The position numbers and the translations under genes were made by a program. A DNA stretch of 64,000 nt from Shewanella dokdonensis. GTDB taxonomy: Bacteria > Pseudomonadota > Gammaproteobacteria > Enterobacterales > Shewanellaceae. Below are positions 1 through 9,358 of this stretch, piece by piece (positions within the stretch are counted from its first letter, which is position 1; each line of letters starts with the position of its first letter). Location of the stretch: assembly GCF_018394335.1 (NCBI RefSeq), contig NZ_CP074572.1, positions 3,162,001 through 3,226,000 on the forward strand. Direction: 5' to 3'. Below the pieces are notes generated by a model. It was not told where the DNA came from, searched no databases, and saw nothing but the letters and a program-made list of their open reading frames with translations.

Positions 1-124
1 CGCCTCCGGAGCTGAGGTGTAAAAAAGAAAGTGAAAAAGAATGAGTCTACTGTATGCATGGGCTTAAAACTAAAACGAAGGGCGTACCCTGTCAACGAAA
101 AAATCCGCTCATTGTTTCAAACAT

Positions 125-149
125 AAAAAAGCGCCCCCGCAGGGGCGCT
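125..149 (-). terminator. Intrinsic terminator of raiA
   Basis: An 8-bp GC-rich stem (130-137 with 142-149, 4-nt loop) is followed on the minus strand by a run of T (A125-A130 on the plus strand). It lies 16 bp past the raiA stop codon. Confidence 0.85.
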
Positions 150-165
150 CGAACGCTGACTCACT

Positions 166-501
166 TTAGGCCGCATATTCAGTGGCATATTCTTCTGCCG
201 GTTCCCCATTTAACAGGGTGCGTTTGGCGGGTTTGTGTGTCAGTCGATTCAGCTGCTTTTCCAGTTTCTGCCCCATAGCGTTGATGGCCGCGTAGAGATT
301 TTGGTGCTTGGCCTGGGCAAATAACTGGCCGTTACCTAATTTGATTGAAGTTTCGATTTTAAACAAAGGCCCTTCGGTAAGGATGATGACATGGGGGTTA
401 ATTAATTGCACATCGTAACGATCAAGTTTCTCAAGCCGACTTTCGATACGGTTGCGGATAGCGTCGGTGACATTGAATTCTTTGCTGGTAATTTTTAGCA
501 T
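166..501 (-). CDS. raiA: Ribosome-associated translation inhibitor (RaiA/HPF family)
   Basis: This 111-residue protein belongs to the short hibernation-factor family, which binds the 30S subunit in stationary phase or cold and blocks translation. The N-terminal MLKITSKEFNVTDAIRNRIE, the central INPHVII strand and the KHQNLYAAINAMGQKLEKQL helix follow the beta-alpha-beta-beta-beta-alpha fold of E. coli YfiA (113 aa). It has no C-terminal dimerisation domain of long HPF. The tail is acidic (EEYATEYAA), closer to YfiA than to the 95-residue HPF. It is a single-gene unit with its own terminator at 125-149. The choice between raiA and hpf rests on length and tail only. Confidence 0.9.
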   Translation of the reverse strand: MLKITSKEFNVTDAIRNRIESRLEKLDRYDVQLINPHVIILTEGPLFKIETSIKLGNGQLFAQAKHQNLYAAINAMGQKLEKQLNRLTHKPAKRTLLNGEPAEEYATEYAA

Positions 502-1110
502 ATTGTCTAACCCTCTTTCATTTCCGTGGTTTCAGATTACCAATTGCACCAGGCTGAAATGTGACCTGGATCAATAATTATCTTTACTAAAATAACCTCA
601 CGGTAGAAGTTTGATCCTCCATGCAAGATCAACAACGGAAGCGTTAAAAAGCTTGAATCATAGCGCGCAACTGGTCATATTTGATGGAATGGCTCCGGTG
701 TTGCTACCCCACATTACTCCCGCGATTGCAGATCCACGTCCGTTTGTCAGTTACTTCTGCCGTTAGTTAAGCGTAGGCGAATACTTTGTCGTTAGCACTG
801 TGGGCTAATGGCAAATTTGTGGCATAAATTGAGAGAAGCATCTGCTGCCGAAAGTGTGAGTATTGACCATTCCTAAGTCGCCGTATCACGGGCTCACCGT
901 GCTGTTGTCCCGCAAGAAAATAGGGCGAACTTGTTGCTGGGTATCTGTGATGGCGCTGTCTGCCAACGATTAATTTTGCTGAGACAACACATTGGAGGCG
1001 TTATCAGTAGCCTGTTAGCGTATTTCAGCAACGACTTGGTTCACCTGCTTTTTTCGCTTTCAGTGCAGGATATACTGTCGTCACGTAGCATTACATGAAG
1101 ACGGTTATTT
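502..1110. other. 609-bp stretch without a recognisable gene
   Basis: No convincing ORF, tRNA or repeat is seen on either strand between raiA and trpR. The part next to raiA should hold its promoter. Close to trpR, TATACT (1071-1076) is a possible -10 box, but the hexamer 17 bp upstream is a poor -35. Short broken open stretches around 610-760 could be gene debris, but I could not match them to a family. Confidence 0.4.
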
Positions 1111-1392
1111 ATGCGGCCTCTTTGGCATGATGTACAGCAATTGGTACTGCAAAATCCACAGCAATTGGACTGCTTATTTGAATTGTTACTGACGGAAGAT
1201 GAACGTCAGGCGATTGCCGGACGGTTAAAGGTGTTTCAGTTATTGCTTGATGGCTCATTGAGCCAACGTCAGATTGCCGCAGACTATGGCGTGAGTATCG
1301 CGACCATTACCCGATGTTCTAATTACTTGAAAAATATGCCGCCAGAACGACGGGAACAGATAAGACAACTGATTTTATCCGCCTCCAAATAA
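1111..1392 (+). CDS. trpR: Trp operon repressor TrpR
   Basis: The product is 93 residues. TrpR binds L-tryptophan as co-repressor and shuts down trp biosynthesis genes. The helix-turn-helix is at about residues 51-74 (SLSQRQIAADYGVSIATITR followed by CSNYLK), the position and wording of the TrpR DNA reader, and LLTEDERQAIAGRLKVFQLLL matches the dimer core of the family. It is about 15 residues shorter at the N-terminus than E. coli TrpR (108 aa). No better upstream start exists in frame: an ATG at 1095 opens a different frame that stops quickly. The gene is followed at once by a bidirectional terminator shared with slyD. Confidence 0.85.
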   Translation: MRPLWHDVQQLVLQNPQQLDCLFELLLTEDERQAIAGRLKVFQLLLDGSLSQRQIAADYGVSIATITRCSNYLKNMPPERREQIRQLILSASK

Positions 1393-1417
1393 TAAGAGCC
1401 CATAATGGGCTCTTATT
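1391..1417. terminator. Bidirectional terminator between trpR and slyD
   Basis: A perfect 12-bp inverted repeat (1391-1402 with 1406-1417, loop TAA) has A/T-rich outer ends giving T-rich tails on both strands. It sits between the convergent trpR and slyD stop codons and can end transcription from both sides. Confidence 0.85.
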
Positions 1418-1435
1418 ATTGATAGTGGCTTATGA

Positions 1436-2062
1436 TTAGCCGTGGCAACCGCAGCCGCCGTTACCGCCACCACCGCAGCAACCTTCTTCCTTGTGGTCGT
1501 GACCACCACAACAGCCGTCACCGTGCTGGTGTTCACCACCACAGCAACCGCCTTCATGATCATGCCCGCCACAGCAGCCGCCTTCATGGTCATGGCCACC
1601 GGCGTGAATATGGCCATGAGCCAACTCTTCCGCAGTCGCTTCACGGACGTCGAGAATTTCTACGGCAAATGTCAATGACTGGCCAGCCAGTGGGTGGTTA
1701 CCATCAACAATAACAGCATTTTCCAGTACTTCGGTTACTTGTACCGGACGCTGACCCATTTCAGTTTCAGCAATAAAGCGCATGCCGGGAACGATATCCT
1801 GAATATCACCAAAAGCTTCTAAAGGTACTTCTTGACGCAGACCATCATGGTAAGGACCGTAAGCATCTTCGCAATCAATTGTGACTTCAAACTGTTCGCC
1901 CTGAGTTTTGCCTTCCAGCGCTTTTTCAAGACCTGGGATCAGGTTGCCCATGCCATGAAGATAAACTAGTGGATCGGCGTCAAAGGAGCTCTCAAGCAGT
2001 TGGCCTTTGGCGTCAGTCAAGCGGTAGTGAATCGTTACCGCATGGTTTTGGGTGATTTGCAT
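1436..2062 (-). CDS. slyD: FKBP-type peptidyl-prolyl isomerase SlyD
   Basis: This 208-residue cytoplasmic proline isomerase and metallochaperone delivers nickel during hydrogenase maturation. Residues 1-70 and 125-150 form the FKBP half (HYRLTDAKGQLLESSF, LVYLHGMGNLIPGLEKAL) with the IF chaperone insert between them. From about residue 155 the tail is almost all His, Cys and Gly in repeated CCGGHDH-like blocks, the metal-binding tail of SlyD. The ATG at 2062 is chosen because GGGAGG stands just before it; an open extension to 2122 lacks a ribosome-binding site. The repeated codons of the tail create long but meaningless ORFs on the other strand. Confidence 0.96.
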   Translation of the reverse strand: MQITQNHAVTIHYRLTDAKGQLLESSFDADPLVYLHGMGNLIPGLEKALEGKTQGEQFEVTIDCEDAYGPYHDGLRQEVPLEAFGDIQDIVPGMRFIAETEMGQRPVQVTEVLENAVIVDGNHPLAGQSLTFAVEILDVREATAEELAHGHIHAGGHDHEGGCCGGHDHEGGCCGGEHQHGDGCCGGHDHKEEGCCGGGGNGGCGCHG

Positions 2063-2418
2063 ATCGCCTCCCGTTAATCGTGTCGGCGCATGATAGCGTG
2101 TAAATGCAAGGCTGGCGACCATTGTTATTAGCGAATGCTAGCTGCTGCACATTGTTTGCACTCAGGGCATTCAATTCCTCTTGTCATCATCAGCGAGTGG
2201 ATGGTTTTTTGAAGAATAAAAACGATTGCTGCGTAAATGACGAGCGGCGGACATTAATAATTATCTAATAAAGTCGGCTATTTTATGATGTTCTCTTAAG
2301 TGAATGACGGCTTTGTTGATATAGATGTCAAAAAGCGCTTGACAAGGTTGCAGGAAAAAAGCAATTCTGTGCGACATACTTATTTACACATTCAATTAAC
2401 ACTAAACACAGAATCCTT

Positions 2419-2490
2419 ATGATGTACGTCAGCGTTGTGATTACCACCATTATTACAACCACCACCATTACCGGTGTGGGGGCGGGCTGA
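2419..2490 (+). CDS. thrL: thr operon leader peptide
   Basis: A 23-codon ORF (24 with the stop) starts at 2419, with a second ATG directly after. Codons 8-18 read Ile-Thr-Thr-Ile-Ile-Thr-Thr-Thr-Thr-Ile-Thr, the run of threonine and isoleucine codons expected of the thr leader peptide. It lies 29 bp before the attenuator stem and 91 bp before thrA. Ribosome stalling on these codons when charged tRNA-Thr or tRNA-Ile is scarce would favour the antiterminator. It is too short for standard gene callers. Confidence 0.93.
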   Translation: MMYVSVVITTIITTTTITGVGAG

Positions 2491-2548
2491 CGCATCCTTA
2501 AGGAAGTGTAGAAATCAGGCCCGCTCCCACCCAGGAGCGGGCTTTTTT
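2473..2548 (+). promoter_or_regulatory. Threonine attenuator (terminator and antiterminator)
   Basis: The terminator is a perfect 9-bp stem, 2519-2527 with 2534-2542, followed by T2543-T2548. The 3' end of the leader ORF (about 2473-2487, ending GCGGGC) is complementary to the 5' arm of that stem (GCCCGC at 2519-2524 and beyond). A ribosome stalled on the Thr/Ile codons would leave 2473-2487 free to pair and block termination; one that reaches the stop codon would cover it and let the terminator form. The pairings are read from sequence; the mechanism is that of the enterobacterial thr attenuator. Confidence 0.88.
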
Positions 2549-2581
2549 GTTTCTGGGGCGGCGGGGTACAGGAGATAGACA

Positions 2582-5050
2582 ATGAAGGTGATGAAGTTTG
2601 GTGGTACATCTTTGGCAAACTGGCAACGGTTTGATATGGCAGCTTGCATTATTGCGGATGCGGCCAAGGAAGAAAGCGTTGCAACCGTATTATCGGCGCC
2701 AGCCACAGTGACCAACGGGCTGTTAGCTATGGTGGATACCGCACTGGAAAAAGGTGATGTGGCCGCCGCCCTAGGTAAAGTCGAAACTGTTTTTCGTAGC
2801 CTTTACGGGGCGGCATTTGCAGTGTTAAATCACCAAGAAACACAACAGTCATTGACGCAGTTACTGGATGCACAGTTAAGCTATTGGTCTGAGAAACTGC
2901 AAGGCATCATGCTGCTTGGCGAATGTCCTGACAGTGTCAGAGCCGACATTGTGGTTGCCGGGGAAAAGTTATCTGCGGCACTCATGGTCAACGTTATGGA
3001 AGCTAAAGGGCTTAGTGCCGGGCTTTTGGATCCCAAAGCGTTATTTCTGGCACACGGGACGCCTATGGAGTCCACTGTCGATATCGGTGTCAGCAAACCG
3101 CGTTTTCGCTTGTTGGGGCTTGATGAAAAACGGGTATGGGTAATGCCTGGGTTTACTGCCGCAGATGAGCAGGGGAAAGTAGTGACTCTCGGCCGTAATG
3201 GTTCCGATTATTCCGCGGCGGTATTGGCAGCCTGTTTAGATGCGTCAAGCTGCGAGATCTGGACCGATGTGGACGGCATTTATAATACCGATCCGCGAGT
3301 GGTGCCTGATGCGAAACTCTTGTCTCAATTAAGCTATCAGGAAGCAATGGAGCTTTCTTATTTTGGTGCCAAGGTATTGCATCCTCGTACTATTTCTCCA
3401 ATCGCCCAGTTCCAGATCCCCTGCTATATCAAAAACAGTTTTAATCCCGCGGCGCCGGGCACTTTGGTGTCCAGCCATCCCGATCAAACTGGCTTACAGG
3501 TAAAAGCAATTTCAAACCTGGATAATCAGACAATGGTGGATGTTTCTGGCCCAGGGATGAAAGGCATGGTGGGCATGGCTTCTCGGATTCTGGCCTCTAT
3601 CGCCCGCAGTGGCGTCTCGGTGACATTGATAACCCAAAGTTCCAGTGAATACTCCATCAGTTTTTGTGTGCCAACGGTTGAAGCCAAACGGGTAAAACGG
3701 GCGTTAGAGCAGGAGTTTGAGCTAGAGCTTAAAAGTGAACTGCTGGAGCCTTTGGTGATGCGGCATCAACTGGCCATTGTGTCTCTTATCGGCGATGGTA
3801 TGCGCACACACAAAGGCGTGGCGGCCAAGTTCTTTCAAGCATTGGCACAGGCGAGCGTGAATATTATCGCTATCGCCCAAGGGTCTTCTGAACGTTCTAT
3901 CTCTGCCGTTATTGAGCAACGTAAAACGCCACATGCTATCAAAGCCTGTCATCAGGGATTCTTTGATGTGCAGCAATATCTGGATGTATTTCTGGTGGGG
4001 GCTGGCAACATAGGTGCAGGGCTGTTGGCACAAATAGCCCATCAGCAGCAACTATTGTACAGCCAGAACATCAGCATCCGGGTGTGTGGCATTGCCAACT
4101 CTAACCGTATGCTGCTGCAAGCCGCTGGCATTGGGTTGGATCAATGGCAAGCCTTGCTGGAGAGCGCTGGTGAAGCATTTGATTTGCCAAAACTGCTGGC
4201 TTGGGCCAAAGAGCAGCAGTTACTGACGCCAGTATTTGTTGACTGTACGTCTTCGGACGAGATTGCTTCACAGTATCCCGAAGTGATGGCTGCTGGTTTC
4301 CATGTGGTGACTCCCAACAAAAAAGCCAATACCCGTGATATGGCCTTTTATCGGCAGTTACGCCAAAGTGCATTGGCGCAACGCCGGCAGTTTTTGTATG
4401 AAACGAATGTCGGCGCTGGTTTGCCCGTGATAGATAATCTCAAAAAATTGATGTTTGCTGGCGATAAGTTACTGCATTTTAAAGGAATTCTGTCAGGTTC
4501 GTTGTCCTATATCTTCGGTAAACTTGAAGAGGGAATGAGCCTATCAGAAGCAACCACCCATGCCCGAGAAAAGCATTTTACTGAGCCCGATCCCCGAGAG
4601 GATTTGAATGGGATGGATGTTGCGCGTAAGGTGTTGATTTTGGCGCGTGAGGCCGGAATGCCACTGGAATTGCAAGACATTGTAGTAGAACCCGTGTTGC
4701 CTCCTGAGTTTGACAGTAGCGGTGACGTTGCCGCATTTATGCAGCGCTTGAGTAGTGCGGATGCCTGGATGGCAGCAAAAGTTGCTGCGGCACAGGCGCA
4801 AGGCAAAGTGCTGCGTTACGTTGGTGAAATTACCACCGAAGGTTGCCGGGTCGGGATCCGCGCGGTAGATGAGCATGATCCATTGTACCGGGTTAAAGAG
4901 GGCGAAAACGCCTTGGCATTTTATAGCCGTTATTATCAGCCGATTCCCTTTGTGTTGCGAGGCTATGGCGCGGGTACGGAAGTGACGGCAGCCGGTGTTT
5001 TTGCTGATCTGTTGCGTACCTTGAACTGGACTCGTGAGGTGGATCTATGA
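2582..5050 (+). CDS. thrA: Bifunctional aspartokinase I / homoserine dehydrogenase I
   Basis: This 822-residue enzyme catalyses the first and third steps from aspartate to threonine (ATP-dependent phosphorylation of aspartate; NAD(P)H reduction of aspartate semialdehyde). The kinase begins with [22 protein letters not shown] and [15 protein letters not shown] are its active-site signatures. Two ACT domains at about 315-460 bind the feedback inhibitor threonine. The dehydrogenase starts near residue 465 with the nucleotide loop [10 protein letters not shown], and [14 protein letters not shown] and [13 protein letters not shown] are family signatures. Its length matches E. coli ThrA (820). It overlaps thrB by 4 bp (ATGA) and is controlled by the attenuator upstream. 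Confidence 0.97.
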   Translation: MKVMKFGGTSLANWQRFDMAACIIADAAKEESVATVLSAPATVTNGLLAMVDTALEKGDVAAALGKVETVFRSLYGAAFAVLNHQETQQSLTQLLDAQLSYWSEKLQGIMLLGECPDSVRADIVVAGEKLSAALMVNVMEAKGLSAGLLDPKALFLAHGTPMESTVDIGVSKPRFRLLGLDEKRVWVMPGFTAADEQGKVVTLGRNGSDYSAAVLAACLDASSCEIWTDVDGIYNTDPRVVPDAKLLSQLSYQEAMELSYFGAKVLHPRTISPIAQFQIPCYIKNSFNPAAPGTLVSSHPDQTGLQVKAISNLDNQTMVDVSGPGMKGMVGMASRILASIARSGVSVTLITQSSSEYSISFCVPTVEAKRVKRALEQEFELELKSELLEPLVMRHQLAIVSLIGDGMRTHKGVAAKFFQALAQASVNIIAIAQGSSERSISAVIEQRKTPHAIKACHQGFFDVQQYLDVFLVGAGNIGAGLLAQIAHQQQLLYSQNISIRVCGIANSNRMLLQAAGIGLDQWQALLESAGEAFDLPKLLAWAKEQQLLTPVFVDCTSSDEIASQYPEVMAAGFHVVTPNKKANTRDMAFYRQLRQSALAQRRQFLYETNVGAGLPVIDNLKKLMFAGDKLLHFKGILSGSLSYIFGKLEEGMSLSEATTHAREKHFTEPDPREDLNGMDVARKVLILAREAGMPLELQDIVVEPVLPPEFDSSGDVAAFMQRLSSADAWMAAKVAAAQAQGKVLRYVGEITTEGCRVGIRAVDEHDPLYRVKEGENALAFYSRYYQPIPFVLRGYGAGTEVTAAGVFADLLRTLNWTREVDL

Positions 5051-6003
5051 GTCAGGCTGAGTCTTTAACCGTTTATGCCCCGGCATCAATGGGCAATGTT
5101 GGCGTAGGTTTTGATTTATTAGGCGCTGCATTAACGCCTATTGATGGTAGCTTGTTGGGCGATACGGTCACGATTACCCACGCTGATACCGGTGTGCATT
5201 TACAGCAGCAGGGTGTTTGGGCGCATAAGTTGCCCGATTCACCGCAACAGAATATCGTTTTTCAGTGTGCTGAATTTTTCTGCAACGCTTTGCCATTAAA
5301 GGTGGCGTTTCACTAACGCTTAGCAAAAACTTGCCCGTGGGGAGTGGTCTTGGTTCTAGTGCCAGTTCCGTGGTGGCAGCGCTGTTGGCACTTAACGAAT
5401 TTTTCGGTAAGCCCTGTAATCCTCAACAGTTGCTGGCATTGATGGGCGAATTCGAAGGCCGTATCAGCGGTGCTGTACACTATGACAATGTCGCCCCTTG
5501 TTACTTGGGTGGCATACAGTTGATGTTGGATTTGCCACAACGGATCTGCGAACCCATTCCTGCGTTTGAACAATGGTATTGGGTGGTGGCTTATCCCGGT
5601 ATTTCACTATCAACTGCCAAAATGCGGGCACTTATGCCAGTGCAATACGAGCGACCTGTGGTCATCGATTTTGGTCGCAATCTCAGTGCATTTGTGCATG
5701 CCAGCTATCGTCAGGATGAAGCGTTAGCGATAGCGGTGCTTAAAGATGTGCTGGCCGAACCCTATCGCGCACCTGCTATTCCTGGTTACGAACAGGCTCG
5801 GTCAACCTTGGCAGAATTGGGCATGATGACCACGGGGATTTCTGGCAGCGGACCAACGTTATTTTCGGTGTGTCGGGATCTGCCAACGGCTGAACGGGCG
5901 AAAAACTGGCTGGAACAACACTATTTGACGGAAGCGGGTGGCTTTAGTCACATCTGTCGCTTGGATAATTTGGGGGCGAGTATTGCCACAAGGTCAATAC
6001 TGA
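5047..6003 (+). CDS. thrB: Homoserine kinase, frameshifted twice in this sequence
   Basis: ThrB is a GHMP-family kinase that phosphorylates homoserine. Residues 1-89 are read in one frame up to a stop at 5314-5316. The rest, with the ATP loop [31 protein letters not shown] and [10 protein letters not shown], continues from about 5314 in the frame one base back. One extra C beside C5313 restores [16 protein letters not shown]. Near 5978 a second, two-base loss (GCGCGA read as GCGA) explains why the ORF otherwise runs into thrC. Restoring it gives an ending [10 protein letters not shown] with a stop at 6001-6003 and a 319-residue protein, close to E. coli ThrB (310). The gene sits between intact thrA and thrC, so error is likelier than decay. 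Confidence 0.9.
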
Positions 6004-6025
6004 TTAAGAGCAAGGGCAAATTGAT

Positions 6026-7309
6026 ATGGAACTGTACAATCTCAAACATCCTGCGCAAAGGGTGAATTTTTCAGAGGCACTTAAGTTAGGTCTGGGGCTT
6101 GATCGCGGGTTATTTTTCCCTGCTCGAATTCCCCGTTTGGCAAATGTTGACGCTTTGCTGGCGCTGCCGTTTATCGAGCGTAGCAAACGGGTATTGGGGG
6201 CTTGGTTGGCGGATGAATTGGGGCAGCCGCTGGTGGATGACTTGGTTGAAAAAGCATTCAACTTCCCGTTGCCGCTAGTTACCGTTGATGCGCAGCGTAG
6301 CAGTCTTGAACTGTTTCATGGCCCAACGCTGGCTTTTAAGGATTTCGGCGCACGTTTTATGGCGCAATGCCTTAATGCCTTGGGTGGCAATCAACCCTTA
6401 ACTATTTTAACCGCAACTTCTGGGGATACTGGTGCAGCGGTGGCCGATGCTTTTTACGGGTTAGATAACGTACAGGTGATGGTGTTATACCCGAAAGGCA
6501 AGATCAGTGAATTGCAGGAAAAAATGTTCACTACTCTCGGTGGTAATATTCACACAGTTGCTGTTGAGTCGGATTTTGATGACTGCCAGACATTAGTGAA
6601 ACAAGCATTTGAAGACCATGACATTCGTGATGGCCTACGTTTGAATTCTGCCAACTCGATTAATATCAGCCGGCTACTTGCGCAAATCTGTTATTACTTT
6701 GAAGCGGTGACGCGCTATCGCCAGCAATATCACGACTCTCCGGTGATTGCCGTACCCAGTGGTAATTTTGGTAACTTGACGGCAGGCTTGCTGGCAAAGG
6801 CCATGGGGTTACCTGTGAAGCGTTTTATTGCGGCGACCAACAGCAATGATACGGTGCCGCGTTATCTCACTTTTGGCGATTGGGCGCCGAGACAAACGAT
6901 GGCGACTATGTCAAATGCGATGGATGTTTCTGAACCTAGTAACTGGCCGCGGGTAGAAGCTATTTTCAGTGAGATGAAATGGCCATTGAGCGAATTGACC
7001 GGATTGGCGATTTCTGAGCAGCAAACACATGCATCTATGTTATCGCTGCAAACGTTGGGGTATCAGACCGAACCTCATGCAGCGGTGGCGGCAGAAGCGC
7101 TCCAGCTTTGTTTGAAAGAGGATGAACGCGGGATTTTTCTGGCAACAGCTCATCCTGCAAAATTCAAGGATGTGGTGGATCGGGAACTGGGCACCGCATT
7201 ACCCCTGCCACCAGCGTTGCAGCGGGTGAAGGAAAAACCTGTGCTGTCAGCGGTATTGCCAGCAGATTTTGCGGCACTGAAGGCGCACATGTTGGCCGAG
7301 CTGTCATAG
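6026..7309 (+). CDS. thrC: Threonine synthase
   Basis: This 427-residue pyridoxal-phosphate enzyme converts O-phosphohomoserine to threonine. The PLP lysine lies in HGPTLAFKDFGARF (Lys105). The phosphate-binding TATSGDTGAAV, the PSGNFGNLTAG loop and the N-terminal MELYNLKHPAQRVNFSEAL are family hallmarks. It is full length (E. coli 428 aa). AAGGG about 10 bp before the ATG is a good ribosome-binding site, and it closes the thrABC operon. A GC hairpin at 7329-7347 follows but has no T tract, so termination there is uncertain. Confidence 0.97.
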   Translation: MELYNLKHPAQRVNFSEALKLGLGLDRGLFFPARIPRLANVDALLALPFIERSKRVLGAWLADELGQPLVDDLVEKAFNFPLPLVTVDAQRSSLELFHGPTLAFKDFGARFMAQCLNALGGNQPLTILTATSGDTGAAVADAFYGLDNVQVMVLYPKGKISELQEKMFTTLGGNIHTVAVESDFDDCQTLVKQAFEDHDIRDGLRLNSANSINISRLLAQICYYFEAVTRYRQQYHDSPVIAVPSGNFGNLTAGLLAKAMGLPVKRFIAATNSNDTVPRYLTFGDWAPRQTMATMSNAMDVSEPSNWPRVEAIFSEMKWPLSELTGLAISEQQTHASMLSLQTLGYQTEPHAAVAAEALQLCLKEDERGIFLATAHPAKFKDVVDRELGTALPLPPALQRVKEKPVLSAVLPADFAALKAHMLAELS

Positions 7310-7358
7310 TCTTTAGCGGGTGTGGTTGGCCCCGTTCGTCACGGGGCTGGATGTGGTT

Positions 7359-8210
7359 TCAGCAACTCTGAGACTGCAGCCATGCGATTTCGTCAGGCCA
7401 GATTTCTGGCCTAATGGTCTCCAATATGAGTGGTATCTGCATGGTCGCTGGGTGTGCCATGATGGCGCTGAAAGCCGTTTTGCCAATGGTTCCATAACCT
7501 AGGGAGTCGTGACGGTCAACATGGCTGGCAAAGGCACTTTTGCAGTCATTGAGATGCATGCCTTTGAGATATTTTATGCCAACTATCTGCTCAAATTCGG
7601 TAAACATCTTGGCTACCGCTTCATGGGTGCGCAAATCGTAACCAGCGGCAAACAGATGGCAGGTATCTAGGCACACGCCAACTCGTGATTTATCCTCAAC
7701 TCGTGCAATTATTTCTGCTAGTTGTTCAAAACGATGACCAAGATTCGACCCTTGTCCCGCGGTGTTTTCCAGTACTGCTGTCACACCAGACGTTTGTTCC
7801 AGTCCCCAGTTGATAGAGTCTGCAATGTTACGCAGGCATAGCGTTTCACTGATCTGGCGTAAATGGCTGCCGGGATGAAAGTTCAGCAATGCCAGCCCGA
7901 GTAGTTCACAGCGCTGCATCTCGTCTAAAAATGCTTCGCGTGATTTAGCCAGCATTTCTGGCTCAGGATGCCCGAGATTAATCAAGTAACTATCGTGAGG
8001 CAGGATCTGCGCCGGGCTGAAGTGGTGTTCGTTGCAATTTTGCCGAAATTTTGCGATTTCATCGGCCGTTAATGGTGCTGCATTCCAGCGTCGCTGATTT
8101 TTAGTAAAGAGGGCAAAAGCGGTTGCCCCTATTGTTGCGGCGTTTAGTGGTGCATTAGCAACGCCGCCCTGTGCGCTGACATGGGCCCCGACCCATCGTG
8201 AATGTGGCAT
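7359..8210 (-). CDS. nfo: Deoxyribonuclease IV (endonuclease IV)
   Basis: This 283-residue zinc-dependent AP endonuclease nicks DNA 5' of abasic sites in base excision repair. It has the TIM-barrel metal-ligand motifs in order: [11 protein letters not shown] near the start, [11 protein letters not shown] (about 73-83), LNFHPGSH (about 108-115), [34 protein letters not shown] and [11 protein letters not shown] with a C-terminal LETI. Length agrees with E. coli Nfo (285). It converges on thrC with about 50 bp between the stops and is probably transcribed alone. Confidence 0.96.
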   Translation of the reverse strand: MPHSRWVGAHVSAQGGVANAPLNAATIGATAFALFTKNQRRWNAAPLTADEIAKFRQNCNEHHFSPAQILPHDSYLINLGHPEPEMLAKSREAFLDEMQRCELLGLALLNFHPGSHLRQISETLCLRNIADSINWGLEQTSGVTAVLENTAGQGSNLGHRFEQLAEIIARVEDKSRVGVCLDTCHLFAAGYDLRTHEAVAKMFTEFEQIVGIKYLKGMHLNDCKSAFASHVDRHDSLGYGTIGKTAFSAIMAHPATMQIPLILETIRPEIWPDEIAWLQSQSC

Positions 8211-8482
8211 CTTGTTTGTCTCATAACTGTCATGTTGTGTTAGTTTACTTAAGAGATTGGTTATCCGTCACGGCTAACACTTTGTAGTGATTAAATAAAC
8301 AGCAATTTGTGCCTAAAAAATTGATTAATTATGTGACTCTGCACGGTGCTTTATGCAATTTGTAGCAGGTTTTCCTTGATCTTTGTCATGTATTAAATAA
8401 ACAACACTGGTTACCATTAAAATTCGTTGGATTGTTTGCTGCTATTATTGAGTAAACGGCCCCAAAATGAAGGAGAGCCTCT

Positions 8483-9046
8483 ATGCTGCAAAGATTAATG
8501 AATGATCACAAGCATATAGCTGTATTGCTCAATTTGCTTAAAGGAAAGTACCAAAAGCTTTCGGATGGGGAGCAGGTCAATTTCTGCCTAGTGCGCGATG
8601 TGGTTGAGTATATGCAAGAATATGCCGAACACAGTCATCATCCTGTCGAAGACATAGTGTACGAGTACTATGTAGGAAAATTTGCCAAAGAGGAATCAAC
8701 TAAACGCCTGATCGATGAGCACCTCAAGGTTGCCGCTGCTTCAGCCGCTTTAGCGTCCACGTTAAACCTTATCCTCAATGATATTGTGGTCGCGAAGGAA
8801 AAGCTGGTGCAAGAACTGCGGGACTACGTCACCTTACAGGAACAGCATCTATTGTATGAAGAGGAATACATTTTCCCCAAATTACAACGCAAGCTGACGG
8901 ATGCCGATTGGCAGCAGATTGAGCAAAATTGCGCCTTGAAATTGATAGATGATCCACTGTTTAGCAGTGATGATCAGGTGTTTGATGAGTTACGCCAATA
9001 TATTCAGACGGTAGAGCCTTCCTCTGCCGCAGCATTTAGCCATTGA
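8483..9046 (+). CDS. Hemerythrin-domain protein
   Basis: This 187-residue all-helical cytoplasmic protein carries iron-ligand-type residues of the hemerythrin HHE family. These are DHKHIAVLL at residues 8-16, EYAEHSHHPVEDIVYEY at about 46-62, IDEHLKVAA at about 76-84 and the C-terminal helix LQEQHLLYEEEYIFPKLQ at about 117-134. Such domains hold a di-iron centre and are linked to O2, NO or iron-sulphur repair; which applies here cannot be told. It is a single-gene unit with a good GGAG site before the ATG and a strong terminator after it. The AT-rich 270-bp upstream gap should hold its promoter. No NsrR or FNR box was clear enough to call. Confidence 0.85.
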   Translation: MLQRLMNDHKHIAVLLNLLKGKYQKLSDGEQVNFCLVRDVVEYMQEYAEHSHHPVEDIVYEYYVGKFAKEESTKRLIDEHLKVAAASAALASTLNLILNDIVVAKEKLVQELRDYVTLQEQHLLYEEEYIFPKLQRKLTDADWQQIEQNCALKLIDDPLFSSDDQVFDELRQYIQTVEPSSAAAFSH

Positions 9047-9065
9047 TAACAAAGAGCTGTACTGG

Positions 9066-9090
9066 TGCCGGGATATCCCGGCATTTTCTT
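9066..9090 (+). terminator. Terminator of the hemerythrin-like gene
   Basis: A perfect palindromic stem (9066-9083, TGCCGGGATATCCCGGCA) is followed by TTTTCTTT. It lies 20 bp past the stop codon. Confidence 0.8.
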
Positions 9091-9358
9091 TAAACACTAT
9101 GATTTTAACCAAATAAAATCATTAAGTTATTAATATGAAGTTGGATAGCGCCGATTTCTGCCCACAAACCTGCTGCTGTGGTTATTTCTATTTTATCTAA
9201 ATCGCTGGATTTCCCTTAATCTTTATTACTAGCCAATCACAATTTCATTAACTATTATTAACTGGTATCGTTGTGTCACTCTATAACTGACAGAAAAATA
9301 AAGAATATTTATAAATATTCTTGTCATGGGTTTGGCAGTCGCCGGAGATTTGACGTTA
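9091..9358. other. AT-rich leader of the minor pilin operon
   Basis: No gene was found here. Shewanella-like pil clusters often begin with a fimT-type pseudopilin, but no FimT N-terminal methylation motif can be read in this gap. The stretch just before pilV is open in the pilV frame from 9326 but has no good start. Confidence 0.4.

Noticed and set aside
1432..1713. Long plus-strand ORFs rich in His/Arg or Ala/Thr/Val opposite slyD
   Set aside because: They mirror the repeated Gly-Cys-His-Asp codons of the SlyD metal-binding tail, which has clear family identity.
2339..2380. TTGACA at 2339-2344 as the -35 box of the thr promoter
   Set aside because: No acceptable -10 hexamer lies 16-18 bp downstream; CATACT is 30 bp away. 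The real start site cannot be placed from sequence.
7329..7347. GCCCCGT/ACGGGGC hairpin as a thrC or nfo terminator
   Set aside because: It lacks a T tract on either strand, so it was not listed as a terminator.
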